Numbered from the stretch's first letter, positions 1-7,767 are shown. The stretch is DNA of 64,000 bases from Antarcticibacterium flavum (GCF_006159205.1 NZ_CP040812.1:3906001-3970000); one strand, 5' to 3'. Notes: generated by a model from the sequence alone, not told the origin. Made by a program: numbers and translations.

Positions 1-359
1 CACGGTTGAGCAATCTGTTCGATAAGTTCTTGGACAATGAGTTTTACACCATTACCAAGAAATTCGACAGGATGAGGGAATTTAAGATCATCGACACCAA
101 AGAATTTGTGGAGGATATCTTGCACAGAACTAAATTGTTTCGGTATGAATGTAGTGACAAGAACAATGATCCTTCAAAGAAATCCCGGGAAGTCCTTGAA
201 ATTCTGGATAATGAAGCCCTACTACTCAATGAACAACCCAATTTATGGATAGGCTATAATGCCTTTAACCAAATGCTTCACAATAAATTGAAGAAAAGCT
301 TTTCACAACAGGAACGCTTGGACAAAAAACTGTTCAATGCTGTCTATGAAATGGCTTGA
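1..359 (+). CDS. C-terminal part of a DUF932-like mobile-element protein (cut by window edge)
   Basis: The frame is open from the first bases of the window, so the gene starts upstream and only about the last 118 residues are visible. The end of the protein carries the pattern 'NLWIGYNAFNQMLHNKLKK', which resembles the 'T-W-x-x-Y-N-A-V-T' region near the end of DUF932-type plasmid and phage proteins. That family has no firmly assigned reaction and is often found next to ssb and mobilization genes, as here. The TTG at base 6 is an internal codon, not a start. Family assignment rests on a short motif and is tentative; an unrelated element protein is possible. Confidence 0.5.
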   Translation, partial: RLSNLFDKFLDNEFYTITKKFDRMREFKIIDTKEFVEDILHRTKLFRYECSDKNNDPSKKSREVLEILDNEALLLNEQPNLWIGYNAFNQMLHNKLKKSFSQQERLDKKLFNAVYEMA

Positions 360-449
360 TGTCATTAAAGGTTCATCCGGTACCTTAAACTGGATTTTTT
401 CTATTTTCAGCAAAAGAAATTAATTGAAAAGTTGGCTTTGCAATCCCAC

Positions 450-619
450 TCAGCCCATTTCCCTGCATTTCGCAGAAAAAGCTCCATTCCGGGAAAAGCG
501 CTTCATTACAAAGATCTTAGACACAACTCCAAAGCTTCCGATTCCCATTGCGCTAATCCTGCTGAAATACGCAGGAACGCTCCATTCCCATCTACACCTT
601 TGAAGTTAAGTCCGCTTGA
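450..619. repeat. Diverged direct repeat, unit 1
   Basis: This unit aligns along its length with 659-830. Shared blocks in the same order include 'CATTCCGGG', 'GACACAACTC', 'GATTCC', 'GCAGGAAC', 'CATTCCCA', 'ATCTACA' and 'AAGTCCGC'. It contains a hairpin at 558-575 with stem CCTGC/GCAGG and loop TGAAATAC. No coding role is visible. It could be a structured RNA, a site for an element protein, or the remnant of a duplicated sequence. Confidence 0.75.
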
Positions 620-658
620 AATCCTACTTTAAGAGGATAATCCGTTTTTATAATCCGG

Positions 659-830
659 TCAGCACATTGCCGCTCCATTTCGCGAAAAGCTGCATTCCGG
701 GCAAAGAGCTTTCCTGCAAAGGTCTTGGACACAACTCTAAAGATTCCGATTTCCATTACGTTAACCCTGCCTGAAAAACGGCAGGAACACTTCATTCCCA
801 ATCTACATCTTTAAAGCTAAGTCCGCCTGA
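659..830. repeat. Diverged direct repeat, unit 2
   Basis: Second copy of the unit at 450-619, separated from it by about 39 bp. Its hairpin at 766-785 has stem CCTGCC/GGCAGG and loop TGAAAAAC. It is one base pair longer than in unit 1, with both flanks of the stem changed together, so pairing is kept although the surrounding sequence has diverged. Confidence 0.75.
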
Positions 831-1025
831 TAGGAATTCCATTTTATCATTTAGTCCCGCTTCCTATGTTTTTGTACTTCACAAAAGGCATTTAGACCTA
901 CTCCCGAACCGCCGCTGTCCCAACCGTTTTTTTGTAAGCAAAATACCAACATTTGGAAGTTAAACGGACTGCATAACCGGTCGTACCTCCCTTTTATAAG
1001 TCCTTATTAATTCCAAATATTGAAA

Positions 1026-1238
1026 ATGTATCAGCAACAAAAAAAGGTAACAGCGGACGGCTCTATGGGAAGTAAATCTAAATCGAATATTATGAAATCT
1101 TACAAAAACATTAAAAAGGAAGCGGGACTAAAAAAACAAAAAAAGGAAAACGCTCTGGATATAATAAGTAAATCACTTCAAAAAAATATAAACCCAAACT
1201 ATCTGAAGGGTTCGGGTAGCATTTTAATTAATCTTTAA
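1026..1238 (+). CDS. Small Lys-rich protein of unknown function upstream of ssb
   Basis: A 70-residue ORF from the ATG at 1026 (a TTG lies two codons earlier). It is very rich in Lys, Asn and Ser, with several 'KK' runs, and ends in 'GSGSILINL'. It has no signal peptide, membrane segment or recognisable domain. It ends 10 bp before ssb and would be co-transcribed with it. High Lys content suggests a nucleic-acid-binding or disordered protein, but A-rich DNA also produces such ORFs by chance, so its reality is uncertain. Confidence 0.4.
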   Translation: MYQQQKKVTADGSMGSKSKSNIMKSYKNIKKEAGLKKQKKENALDIISKSLQKNINPNYLKGSGSILINL

Positions 1239-1248
1239 TTCTTTTATT

Positions 1249-1605
1249 ATGAGTACTTTAAAAAATCACGTACAGTTAATCGGAAATGTTGGCCAAGAGC
1301 CACAAATCACGAACCTTGAAAGCGGTAAAAAGGTAGCCCGTCTTTCACTCGCCACAAATGAGTATTACAAAAACAGCGAGGGCGAAAAAGTCCAAAATAC
1401 CGAATGGCACACGATTGTAGCCTGGGGCAAAACTGCCGAAATCATCGAGAAATATGCCGGAAAGGGCAAAGAAATCGGGGTAACGGGAAAACTGAAATCC
1501 CGAAGCTACGAGGACAAGGACGGTATCAAAAGGTATGTTACCGAAGTGGAAGCCAATGAAATCCTTTTGTTGGGAACTAAGAACGGCAATAATTCAGCCG
1601 ATTAA
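1249..1605 (+). CDS. ssb: Single-stranded DNA-binding protein
   Basis: The 118-residue product has the SSB OB-fold pattern: N-terminal 'LKNHVQLIGNVGQEP', then 'LATNEYYKN' and 'TEWHTIVAWGKTAEI', and finally 'KGKEIGVTGKLKSRSYEDK'. It coats single-stranded DNA. Chromosomal SSBs normally carry a long flexible tail ending in an acidic protein-interaction tip. Here the protein ends shortly after the OB fold with 'NGNNSAD', so it is a short version without a clear tip, as in many plasmid- and element-borne SSBs. Its place between DUF932-like and mobilization genes fits a role in conjugative transfer. A strong terminator follows directly. Confidence 0.93.
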   Translation: MSTLKNHVQLIGNVGQEPQITNLESGKKVARLSLATNEYYKNSEGEKVQNTEWHTIVAWGKTAEIIEKYAGKGKEIGVTGKLKSRSYEDKDGIKRYVTEVEANEILLLGTKNGNNSAD

Positions 1606-1616
1606 TCTAAAAATTA

Positions 1617-1654
1617 AAGAGGGCGTTTCCGTCTAAAGTTGCGCCCTCTTTTTT
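1617..1654 (+). terminator. Rho-independent terminator after ssb
   Basis: Stem AAGAGGGCG (1617-1625) pairs perfectly with CGCCCTCTT (1642-1650) around a 16-nt loop, followed by a run of T. It lies 12 bp after the ssb stop codon and closes the ssb transcript. Confidence 0.85.
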
Positions 1655-1683
1655 CATTATTAACTCCTTAAATAGAAATCACA

Positions 1684-2064
1684 ATGAAAGCACAATTTAA
1701 CGAAATCAAAGAGGGATTACAACATTTTCACGGTTCAGAAACCATTTTTCAAATCCCACTATTAAGAACCCGGTACACCAACGGAATGAAATATTTGGCG
1801 GAAGCTGCGGAATGTTTTTGGCTGATTACAGATACCTCCGCATTTGCTAAAACCTTGATGGATAAAAGCTATTTTGTAACCATCGACTTTAAAAGGCTAT
1901 CTAAGGAAAAACAGGATCATTCTGGGTACGAAGCCGAGTTAATTTATAGCGATGGAAACGGGAATATTTTTGAGACCCACCGATATAATGTAACGGATTT
2001 TCCATTGGATGAACTACGGTTATTTTTTGTGGATAATACGTTGATGCTGCCGAGCGAATATTAA
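1684..2064 (+). CDS. Element-borne protein resembling DUF6876
   Basis: A 126-residue soluble protein with no signal peptide. The opening 'QFNEIKEGLQHFHGSE' and the central 'GMKYLAEAAECFWLITD' match what I recall of the DUF6876 family, small proteins of unknown function found in Bacteroidota conjugative elements. It follows the ssb terminator by 30 bp and is followed 22 bp later by another small ORF, so the two probably form a transcript. No catalytic motif is visible. The family name is from memory and should be treated as tentative. Confidence 0.7.
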   Translation: MKAQFNEIKEGLQHFHGSETIFQIPLLRTRYTNGMKYLAEAAECFWLITDTSAFAKTLMDKSYFVTIDFKRLSKEKQDHSGYEAELIYSDGNGNIFETHRYNVTDFPLDELRLFFVDNTLMLPSEY

Positions 2065-2086
2065 CCCTTTCAAAAACCTAAAAATT

Positions 2087-2284
2087 ATGATTTATCTAAA
2101 TTTTTCAGACCTGAACGGGGAAGCCCAAGAACGGCTTTTGGAAAGTTCAAAAAACGACGTTGAGCAAAAATTTGGCGATGACATTCGGAACTATTCAAAA
2201 GAACATCACACCAATTTTGATGTGATGATCGAGGAAGAAGCACTACGGAATTTATACAGTTACACCTATGTGTTTAATATCTGA
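2087..2284 (+). CDS. Small acidic hypothetical protein of the element
   Basis: A 65-residue ORF with an ATG start, rich in Glu and Asp in the middle ('SKNDVEQKFGDDIRNY') and ending 'LRNLYSYTYVFNI'. No domain is recognised. It sits directly behind the DUF6876-like gene and before a terminator, which supports a real two-gene unit. Similar small ORFs accompany this gene type in flavobacterial elements, but I cannot assign a function. Confidence 0.6.
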   Translation: MIYLNFSDLNGEAQERLLESSKNDVEQKFGDDIRNYSKEHHTNFDVMIEEEALRNLYSYTYVFNI

Positions 2285-2304
2285 AATTGTTCAAATATTA
2301 ACGG

Positions 2305-2336
2305 AAAGACCTTTGAATTTTTCAGAGGTCTTTTTT
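2305..2336 (+). terminator. Rho-independent terminator of the DUF6876-like pair
   Basis: AAAGACCT (2305-2312) pairs with AGGTCTTT (2326-2333). The stem continues past one mismatch with TGAA/TTCA around a 3-nt loop, and a T-run follows. It lies 20 bp after the preceding stop codon. Confidence 0.8.
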
Positions 2337-2518
2337 ACTTAAACACATTCAATTAAATAAAAAATTGTTATCTTTATTTCGCTGAAATACAGCATTCAAT
2401 TTTACGTAGGGTCATCCATTTTTTGACTTTCGCCGATAGCCCTGCCCATCGAAAAATCACATAACAGGAAATTATTTCCCTAGAACTGGCAATTGTCTTT
2501 TGACCAAATTGTACGGAA

Positions 2519-2596
2519 TTTTCGTTCGCCTGTGGCGAACGAAAAGGAGTAGCAAGAGGGTAACACGCGATGCGATGTTTGGCACTCCTTTTCGTT
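2519..2596. other. Competing inverted repeats, candidate origin of transfer
   Basis: TTTTCGTTCGCC (2519-2530) pairs perfectly with GGCGAACGAAAA (2534-2545) around a 3-nt loop. The right arm of that hairpin, extended to AACGAAAAGGAGT (2538-2550), is also perfectly complementary to ACTCCTTTTCGTT (2584-2596). The middle segment can therefore pair with either side but not both at once. The stretch lies just upstream of the RHH mobilization gene and relaxase, where oriT usually sits. An attenuator-like switch is the alternative. The oriT role is inferred from position and structure only. Confidence 0.55.
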
Positions 2597-2652
2597 TTCA
2601 AATAACTGATATTCAGTAACTTGAAAAAATATAAAATTCCCGACCTTCTACA

Positions 2653-2707
2653 ATTTGCGACAAATACGCTGCAAACGCCCATTTTTAGGGAAGGATTTGC
2701 GACAAAT
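2653..2707. promoter_or_regulatory. Two identical palindromes before the mobilization gene
   Basis: The 13-bp palindrome ATTTGCGACAAAT (arms ATTTG/CAAAT) occurs at 2653-2665 and again at 2695-2707, a spacing of 42 bp and four DNA turns. The second copy ends 10 bp before the ATG at 2717. RHH mobilization proteins commonly bind short repeated palindromes near oriT and repress their own operon. These are good candidates for the binding sites of the protein encoded next door. Confidence 0.55.
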
Positions 2708-2716
2708 CGGCGAATT

Positions 2717-3097
2717 ATGGACTCATTTATCGGCATCAGGTTTAAAAAGGAAACGGCAAAACGTTTTCAGGAATTTTCAAGAACACACTTCAAATCACAC
2801 ACCGAAGCATTAGAAACAATGCTTGACTTTTTCTTCTACAACGAAATTTCCCCAAAAGAAAAACTAGGACCTACGGGAAGGACAATCGAAGCTTCAATCA
2901 AGAAGCGAATCAATGCGGTGATTGCCATTATGAGGGATATGGAAAAGAGCCAGACCAAACCCACTGTAGCAATGTTAGAATCCCTATTTCAAACCGAAGA
3001 ACCCAAAAAGAAACCGTTAATTTTGGAAAAGAAAATCATTGAAGAAAAGAATGAAGTACGCTTTCGAGAAAAGCTAAACGGGAACAACAATCTGTAA
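2717..3097 (+). CDS. BfmA/BtgA-type mobilization accessory protein
   Basis: The product begins 'MDSFIGIRFKKETAKRF', a ribbon-helix-helix-like N-terminus, and continues with 'SHTEALETMLDFFFYNEISP' and 'SIKKRINAVIAIMRDMEKSQ', a pattern of the BfmA/BtgA family. Such proteins bind the origin of transfer and help the relaxase nick DNA. The frame is open further upstream to a TTG at 2621. I prefer the ATG at 2717 because the family-like part begins there and because the upstream extension would run through two identical palindromes that look like operators. The relaxase gene starts 11 bp downstream, so the two are co-transcribed. Confidence 0.82.
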   Translation: MDSFIGIRFKKETAKRFQEFSRTHFKSHTEALETMLDFFFYNEISPKEKLGPTGRTIEASIKKRINAVIAIMRDMEKSQTKPTVAMLESLFQTEEPKKKPLILEKKIIEEKNEVRFREKLNGNNNL

Positions 3098-3108
3098 ATT
3101 TTTGAGCT

Positions 3109-4140
3109 ATGTACATTACCATCACACCTCAAAAATTAGGGAACAATTACTCGCAAAGTTCAGCGGATTTTGTGGGCTACCTGGAGAAGGAAAATCAGGA
3201 TCTGGAGCAGGGATCTATGGAACATTTTTTCAATCAATATGATGATGAAATATCAGCGGATGAAGTTGTAAAGGAAATTGATGGAAATGGTTCCAAACTC
3301 AAAAAGACGGAACCAAAATTCTATTCGATTACGGTCAGCCCTTCCAAATATGAACTGAACCGGTTACAGAACAATAGCGAGGATCTAAAAAGATACACCC
3401 GTGAACTGATGAAGAACTATGTGGCATCCTTCAATAGGGAAATCAACGGAAGACCGATTAGCATCGATGATATAAAATATTACGCAAAAATAGAACACCA
3501 ACGAACTTTTAAGGGAACGGATTGGCAGATTAGGGAAAACCAGCCAAATGCAACGAAAATCCTTCAGCTCAAAACAAAAATCAGAAACATTAAGGAGGGG
3601 CGATCTGAAGGCAATATTAAATTATTGCAGAGTGGAATTGATCGATTGGAAAAGGAAGCTTCGCACCAACAGGATGGAAAGCGAATTGTCCAGGGGATGC
3701 CAAAGGCAGGAAATCAAAGTCATATCCATATCATTGTAAGCAGAAAGGATGCCTCCAATACCTTTAGCCTTTCACCAGGGAGCAAGCATAAGGCATCGGA
3801 AGTCGAGATGCACGGTAAGAATGTAAAACGGGGCTTTCACCGTGATCAGTTTTTTGACCAGGCAGAAAAGACCTTTGACAGGACTTTTGTCTATCAAAGA
3901 AACTTTGCAGAGACCTATAAGGCTCGGAAGGATTTTATCAAAAACCCTAAAATCTATTTTGCATCGCTGATGAAATTGCCCATCAATGAAAGGGCAATCG
4001 CCTTTAAAATGATGAAGGAAAGTGATGTTCCAATGCTACCAAATATTCCGGTTACCCAGGCACAACTGGCAATGAAAGTATTTAATTGGTTGAGGCGTGG
4101 TGTGGACATCGCTATAAAATCAAGTTCAATAGGTATCTAA
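3109..4140 (+). CDS. Relaxase of the DUF5712 / MobB-like group
   Basis: A 343-residue protein starting 'MYITITPQKLGNNYSQSS', with the metal-binding relaxase signature 'QSHIHIIVSRKD' (H-x-H) near residue 205 and a short conserved N-terminus carrying Tyr residues that could act in nicking. These features match the DUF5712 mobilization proteins of Bacteroidota elements. It would nick oriT and stay attached to the transferred strand. The C-terminal 'AQLAMKVFNWLRRGVDIAI' looks amphipathic. The gene follows the RHH accessory protein by 11 bp. It appears full length, although the element is broken just downstream. Confidence 0.85.
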   Translation: MYITITPQKLGNNYSQSSADFVGYLEKENQDLEQGSMEHFFNQYDDEISADEVVKEIDGNGSKLKKTEPKFYSITVSPSKYELNRLQNNSEDLKRYTRELMKNYVASFNREINGRPISIDDIKYYAKIEHQRTFKGTDWQIRENQPNATKILQLKTKIRNIKEGRSEGNIKLLQSGIDRLEKEASHQQDGKRIVQGMPKAGNQSHIHIIVSRKDASNTFSLSPGSKHKASEVEMHGKNVKRGFHRDQFFDQAEKTFDRTFVYQRNFAETYKARKDFIKNPKIYFASLMKLPINERAIAFKMMKESDVPMLPNIPVTQAQLAMKVFNWLRRGVDIAIKSSSIGI

Positions 4141-4152
4141 GGAAAAACAATA

Positions 4153-4260
4153 ATGCAACTAGCCAATCCACTACATATACTATTAATTATCGTTTTGACA
4201 GCTTCAGTATTTTATGGACTGTATCGGATCTCAAAATATGCAGTACCCTTTTCTACATGA
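4153..4260 (+). pseudogene. Truncated start of a coupling-protein-like gene
   Basis: An ATG 12 bp after the relaxase stop opens a 35-codon frame beginning 'MQLANPLHILLIIVLTASVF', a single hydrophobic segment like the membrane anchor of a VirD4/TraG-type coupling protein, which normally follows the relaxase. From about base 4215 onward the DNA is instead the antisense of a P450 gene, so the anchor is cut after roughly 22 residues and the frame stops at 4258. This looks like a deletion or recombination junction. Identity of the lost gene is inferred from position. Confidence 0.4.
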
Positions 4261-4874
4261 ATTTTACCGTTACGGATTTCCTTAATAAGGTTACCAATCC
4301 ACTTTTCAGCTCTTTTCCGAGCCTGCTTTCCTCTCCAGTGCCTTGGACCGATGGCTCCAAAGGCATCTACCATAGCCCCAAAATCCCTGGCCCTTTGTTG
4401 CACTTCTTCTTCCCGCAGCGGAACTCCCGACCATGTACAGACTGCACGGCAAAGGAGCTCCTGTGCTTCGTTAAATAATATTATTTGCTCTTCTTTCTCC
4501 CATTTATCAATGTATTTTTCCCAGTAGCTTCGTTGGATTTCCAGGAACCCCCGAAGGCTATCCGGTTTCATCAAAGACATAAACATTTCTTTTCTTTGCC
4601 TGTGTGCTGAATTATCCAGTGTCTGGACGCCCTTTTGGCCAAACAATGTTTTTTGCACCCTTTTAGGAGTAGCTCCTTTGCGTTGAAACTTTTCAGTGTC
4701 ATAGAACACCTCTGCGGCTTCTTTTCCACTCATGCAAATTGCTTTCTTTAACATCAAACGGGTTCTAAAAATATCAGTCCCAAGCTTTTCACGCTTTTTC
4801 TGAATAAATTCATAGCCGTCGCGAAGCAGTATCAAACTACTATCAAAGTTTTTGTCTTTGGGAATCGTTGTCAT
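4212..4874 (-). pseudogene. N-terminal half of a CYP152-type fatty acid peroxygenase P450
   Basis: The 220 residues match the first half of CYP152 peroxygenases (P450 BSbeta/CypC type): 'SSLILLRDGYEFIQKK', 'DIFRTRLMLKKAICMSGKEA', 'LDNSAHRQRKEMFMSLM' and 'LLCRAVCTWSGVPL'. Full-length enzymes are about 410-420 residues and need the C-terminal haem loop with its Cys ligand, which is absent. Similarity ends near 'GTAYFEI', around base 4230, where mobilization-module DNA begins on the other strand. Intact enzymes hydroxylate fatty acids with hydrogen peroxide; this fragment cannot bind haem. The 5' part looks undamaged, so the truncation may be recent. Confidence 0.88.
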
Positions 4875-4986
4875 GTTCTTTATATTTCATTTTTTAGACC
4901 AGTAACATAAACTTAATACAAAGGGATTTAAGTCTTGTGGAATGACTAAATACTGCCTAATTTAATTTACAATGCACTTAAGGCCA

Positions 4987-6390
4987 CTAAATATGCAGCG
5001 GCCTGTCATCTGTAGCTGCCAAACAAGCCTCTTTAAAGGTCTCAGAAAATGTGGGATGCCCGTGGGACATTCGTGCAATATCTTCTGCGGATGCTCTAAA
5101 CTCCATTGCCACTACCGCTTCTGTATAACTGTCCGCGATGCGTGGGCCTATCATATGCACTCCCAATATCTCATCGGTTTCCTTATCTGCAATAACTTTT
5201 ATAAAGCCATCCGTATCCATACTTATTTTCGCCCTTGCATTGGCCTTAAAAGGAAAGGAGCCTGTTTTAATACTTCTTCCTGCTTCTTTTAACACTTCTT
5301 CGGTAAGTCCCACTCCGGCCACTTCCGGTTGAGTATAAATTATATTAGGTATGAGAGCATAATTGATATGGGGTCTTTGACCGGCTATTGTTTCAGCAAC
5401 AAAAACTCCTTCCTCACTTGCTTTGTGAGCCAGCATCGCACCTCGTACTACATCTCCAATTGCATAAATGCCTTTAACATTTGTTTCCAGATTTTCATCT
5501 ACATTTATTCTACCCTGTTTGTCTGTTTTAATGCCCAACTCTTCAAGTCCCAAATTATCAGAATAAGGTTTCCTACCGATAGCCATCAGGCAATAATCTC
5601 CTTGTAAAGTCATTTCTTTCTGATTGGCGACATTTTCGGCTATCAATTGAACCTCATTATCTAAAACATTAGCTTTAGTTACCTTTGTTCCCAGATAAAA
5701 ATCCATCCCCTGTTTTCTTAATGATTTATATAATTGCTTTCCTAAAGAACTATCCATACTGGCAATGAGGGTATCTAAGTATTCCACAATGGAAACCTTA
5801 GAACCCAAACGAGCGAAAACAGAACCTAATTCCACTCCAATTACCCCTCCACCAATAACCATTAAATGTTTAGGTATTTCTTTTAGGGCAAGTGCTTCCG
5901 TGGAGGAGATAACCCTCTTCTTATCGATGGTTATACCGGGTAGCGATGCAGGTTTTGACCCGGTAGCTATAATGATTTTATCTGTAGTGATGGTGTGGGT
6001 GTTTTCTTCACCCTTAATCTCAACGGTAGATTTGTCCTTAATTGTTCCTACACCTGTATAAACGGTTATCTTGTTCTTTTTCATCAAGTAAGATACCCCG
6101 TTAATGATTTCCTGAACTACGGTCTGTACCCTATTCCTCATTCCAACTATGTCTACAGACGCTTCCTTAAAATTAATACCAAATTCCTGAAACTGATTTT
6201 GTAGCTTGTAATAATGTTCCGAAGCTTCCAACCAGGCCTTGGAAGGAATGCAGCCTACATTCAGACAGGTTCCCCCAAGTGTATTATATTTTTCTATAAT
6301 GGCCACCTTAAAACCCAGCTGGGCACAACGTATTGCACTCACGTAACCTCCGGGTCCTGAACCTATTATTGTAACATCAAATTTTTCCAT
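4987..6390 (-). CDS. lpdA: Dihydrolipoyl dehydrogenase (lipoamide dehydrogenase)
   Basis: A full-length 467-residue flavoprotein. It has an N-terminal FAD Rossmann motif 'IIGSGPGGYVSAIRCAQLG', the redox disulfide in 'GGTCLNVGCIPSK' (Cys42, Cys47), a central NAD-binding 'IGGGVIGVELGSVFARLGS', and the dimer-interface 'HGHPTFSE' (His445, Glu450). It reoxidises dihydrolipoyl groups of 2-oxoacid dehydrogenase or glycine cleavage complexes. No E2 or other complex subunit is nearby and it lies in a stress and metal island, so it is probably an extra copy serving a redox role; that is inference. Confidence 0.95.
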   Translation of the reverse strand: MEKFDVTIIGSGPGGYVSAIRCAQLGFKVAIIEKYNTLGGTCLNVGCIPSKAWLEASEHYYKLQNQFQEFGINFKEASVDIVGMRNRVQTVVQEIINGVSYLMKKNKITVYTGVGTIKDKSTVEIKGEENTHTITTDKIIIATGSKPASLPGITIDKKRVISSTEALALKEIPKHLMVIGGGVIGVELGSVFARLGSKVSIVEYLDTLIASMDSSLGKQLYKSLRKQGMDFYLGTKVTKANVLDNEVQLIAENVANQKEMTLQGDYCLMAIGRKPYSDNLGLEELGIKTDKQGRINVDENLETNVKGIYAIGDVVRGAMLAHKASEEGVFVAETIAGQRPHINYALIPNIIYTQPEVAGVGLTEEVLKEAGRSIKTGSFPFKANARAKISMDTDGFIKVIADKETDEILGVHMIGPRIADSYTEAVVAMEFRASAEDIARMSHGHPTFSETFKEACLAATDDRPLHI

Positions 6391-6535
6391 TTTTTAAAAT
6401 TTAATTTTTAATTAAGATATTCACAACTAATCATATATTAACCTAGTCTTTATGAAACATTCGCGTTATATTTTCACTTTTCCCAATACTTTCTGATGAA
6501 ATTTACTGGACAATTTTTTTGGCATAGGTCAGATC

Positions 6536-6712
6536 TCATCCTTCCAGATCATAAAACCATTCTTCCGCCTGTTTAATGGCTTCGGTTATAGCTTCTTTTT
6601 CTGTGCACTTCCCCTGTATCATAAGCTCATTGGCTATTTCAAGGGCCTTCTTCCTAACAGTTCGGTTCAGGGAATCTAGGTCTGTCTTAAATTCTTCAAA
6701 CATCCAGTGCAT
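6536..6712 (-). CDS. Small protein of 58 residues, conserved-looking
   Basis: The ORF translates as a short helical protein starting 'MHWMFEEF', with 'VRKKALEIANELMIQG' followed by 'AITEAIKQAEEWFYDLEG'. This resembles small uncharacterised proteins with the pattern 'VR-x-KA-x-EIANAL ... A-x-x-x-AI-x-x-AEEW'. An alternative start is the ATG at 6703. It lies between lpdA and the CDF-like transporter, on the same strand. Function is unknown. The coherent amphipathic pattern argues for a real gene. Confidence 0.65.
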   Translation of the reverse strand: MHWMFEEFKTDLDSLNRTVRKKALEIANELMIQGKCTEKEAITEAIKQAEEWFYDLEG

Positions 6713-6772
6713 AATAATTTTTCTTTAATGCCTAACCAACTCCTCCTTTTCTTCCGGATACAACTCTGCTTT

Positions 6773-7399
6773 CTATACTGAAATTTCTCTTCCATTTTTA
6801 AAAGCCTCCCAACCTTCTTTTAAGGCATAGGGAACAATAAGAAAGGCGGCCACGGGATCTGCCCACCACCAGTCCAGATATTGTACTGCCAGAAGGCCAC
6901 CGAGAACCGCCACCGTTTGATAAAGACAAACAAAAGTGTCTTTGGAATCGGCTATCAATTCCTTACTGTCCAATTTCTTTCCATACTTGCGTTTGTACCA
7001 AATCAGAATGGGATTCACCACTAAGGATACGAGTAGTATAGTAAGGCCCATGGTGCTCCAGTCTGGAGTTTCTTTATTAAAAAACTTAGTTACAGAATCG
7101 TAGGTGATAAAAATGCTAACAATTAGAAAAGAAGTGGCAATTACATACAGGGTAATTTTTTCTCTTTTTTTCACCCGCTTATCACTAATATCCTTGATTT
7201 CCCCATGTAATCGCCACCCCAGGGTGCTTGCCGAAATAATTTCTATGATGCTATCCAGCCCCCAACCAATCAAAGCTGCGCTTCCGGAGATAAAACCGGC
7301 GGTTAGTGACACAGCTACCTCAATAGTATCATATATGACGTTATATATCTGGAGCTTCCTGGCTTTTTTCAGGTACTTTTCTCTTTGTTGATCTTCCAT
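6773..7399 (-). CDS. Short cation diffusion facilitator-like transporter
   Basis: A 208-residue membrane protein with about five hydrophobic segments. 'SLTAGFISGSAALIGWGLDS' near residue 31 and 'LIADSKDTFVCLYQTVAVLG' near residue 147 are the paired Asp-containing transport helices of CDF proteins. The usual C-terminal cytoplasmic dimerisation domain is missing: the protein ends soon after the last helix with 'WEAFKNGREISV'. It probably exports a divalent cation in exchange for protons. It lies 11 bp after the STAS gene, in a minus-strand series of stress genes. Confidence 0.85.
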   Translation of the reverse strand: MEDQQREKYLKKARKLQIYNVIYDTIEVAVSLTAGFISGSAALIGWGLDSIIEIISASTLGWRLHGEIKDISDKRVKKREKITLYVIATSFLIVSIFITYDSVTKFFNKETPDWSTMGLTILLVSLVVNPILIWYKRKYGKKLDSKELIADSKDTFVCLYQTVAVLGGLLAVQYLDWWWADPVAAFLIVPYALKEGWEAFKNGREISV

Positions 7400-7410
7400 A
7401 GGTTTATTTC

Positions 7411-7767
7411 TTAGCTGTTAATCCATTTTACTGCCTCAATTTTTTTTGTAGTCGCAAAATACTTAACCTCTGCAGAAGTAAAAGGTTTCATCAAATCCGT
7501 CATCCATTCTTCCCATTTTTTATCCCCTACCATGGCCACTTTTTCAAAGTCGTTGGCATGGTGAATATCGAATTTCAAATCTTTCCAAAAGGCTTTTGGT
7601 TTCCATCCTTCAAAACCCTCCATTTCAAAATACCACCGGATCTTCTGATATTTTTCCACTATGTTTTTTAGCCGGGGCAATAGCTTATCGTAATCGGCTT
7701 CGGTCAAGTTTCCTGTTGCCCTTGTGGCTATTAAATTCCCTTCAGTTTGTTCTAATATTTGTAGCAT
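7411..7767 (-). CDS. STAS/SpoIIAA-like protein
   Basis: A 118-residue soluble protein resembling the SpoIIAA-like STAS/SEC14 group: N-terminal 'MLQILEQTEGNLIATRATG', 'IRWYFEMEGFEGWKPKAFW', 'DFEKVAMVGDKKWEEWM' and 'VKYFATTKKIEAVKWI'. This group is often annotated as lipid- or nucleotide-binding, without a defined reaction. It lies between the truncated rpe and the CDF-like transporter, close enough for co-transcription. No unusual residue is visible. Confidence 0.85.
   Translation of the reverse strand: MLQILEQTEGNLIATRATGNLTEADYDKLLPRLKNIVEKYQKIRWYFEMEGFEGWKPKAFWKDLKFDIHHANDFEKVAMVGDKKWEEWMTDLMKPFTSAEVKYFATTKKIEAVKWINS

Larger units (their letters stand above)
360..1025. other. Non-coding stretch holding a diverged direct repeat
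   Basis: No convincing gene lies between the DUF932-like end and the small basic ORF. Short ORFs on both strands (for example 432-632 plus and 592-801 minus) lie inside the repeat units and look like chance frames. The stretch is dominated by two diverged copies of a sequence of about 170 bp (450-619 and 659-830), each with a small hairpin. The remaining 831-1025 shows no feature I can name and may hold the promoter of the ssb group. Confidence 0.7.

Noticed and set aside
432-801. Short ORFs on both strands in the 170-bp repeat units
   Set aside because: They lie in different frames in the two copies and show no protein-like pattern; the DNA hairpin is conserved instead.
2374-2736. 120-codon minus-strand ORF across the oriT-like region
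   Set aside because: It runs through the inverted repeats and into the mobilization gene, and its translation has no recognisable pattern.
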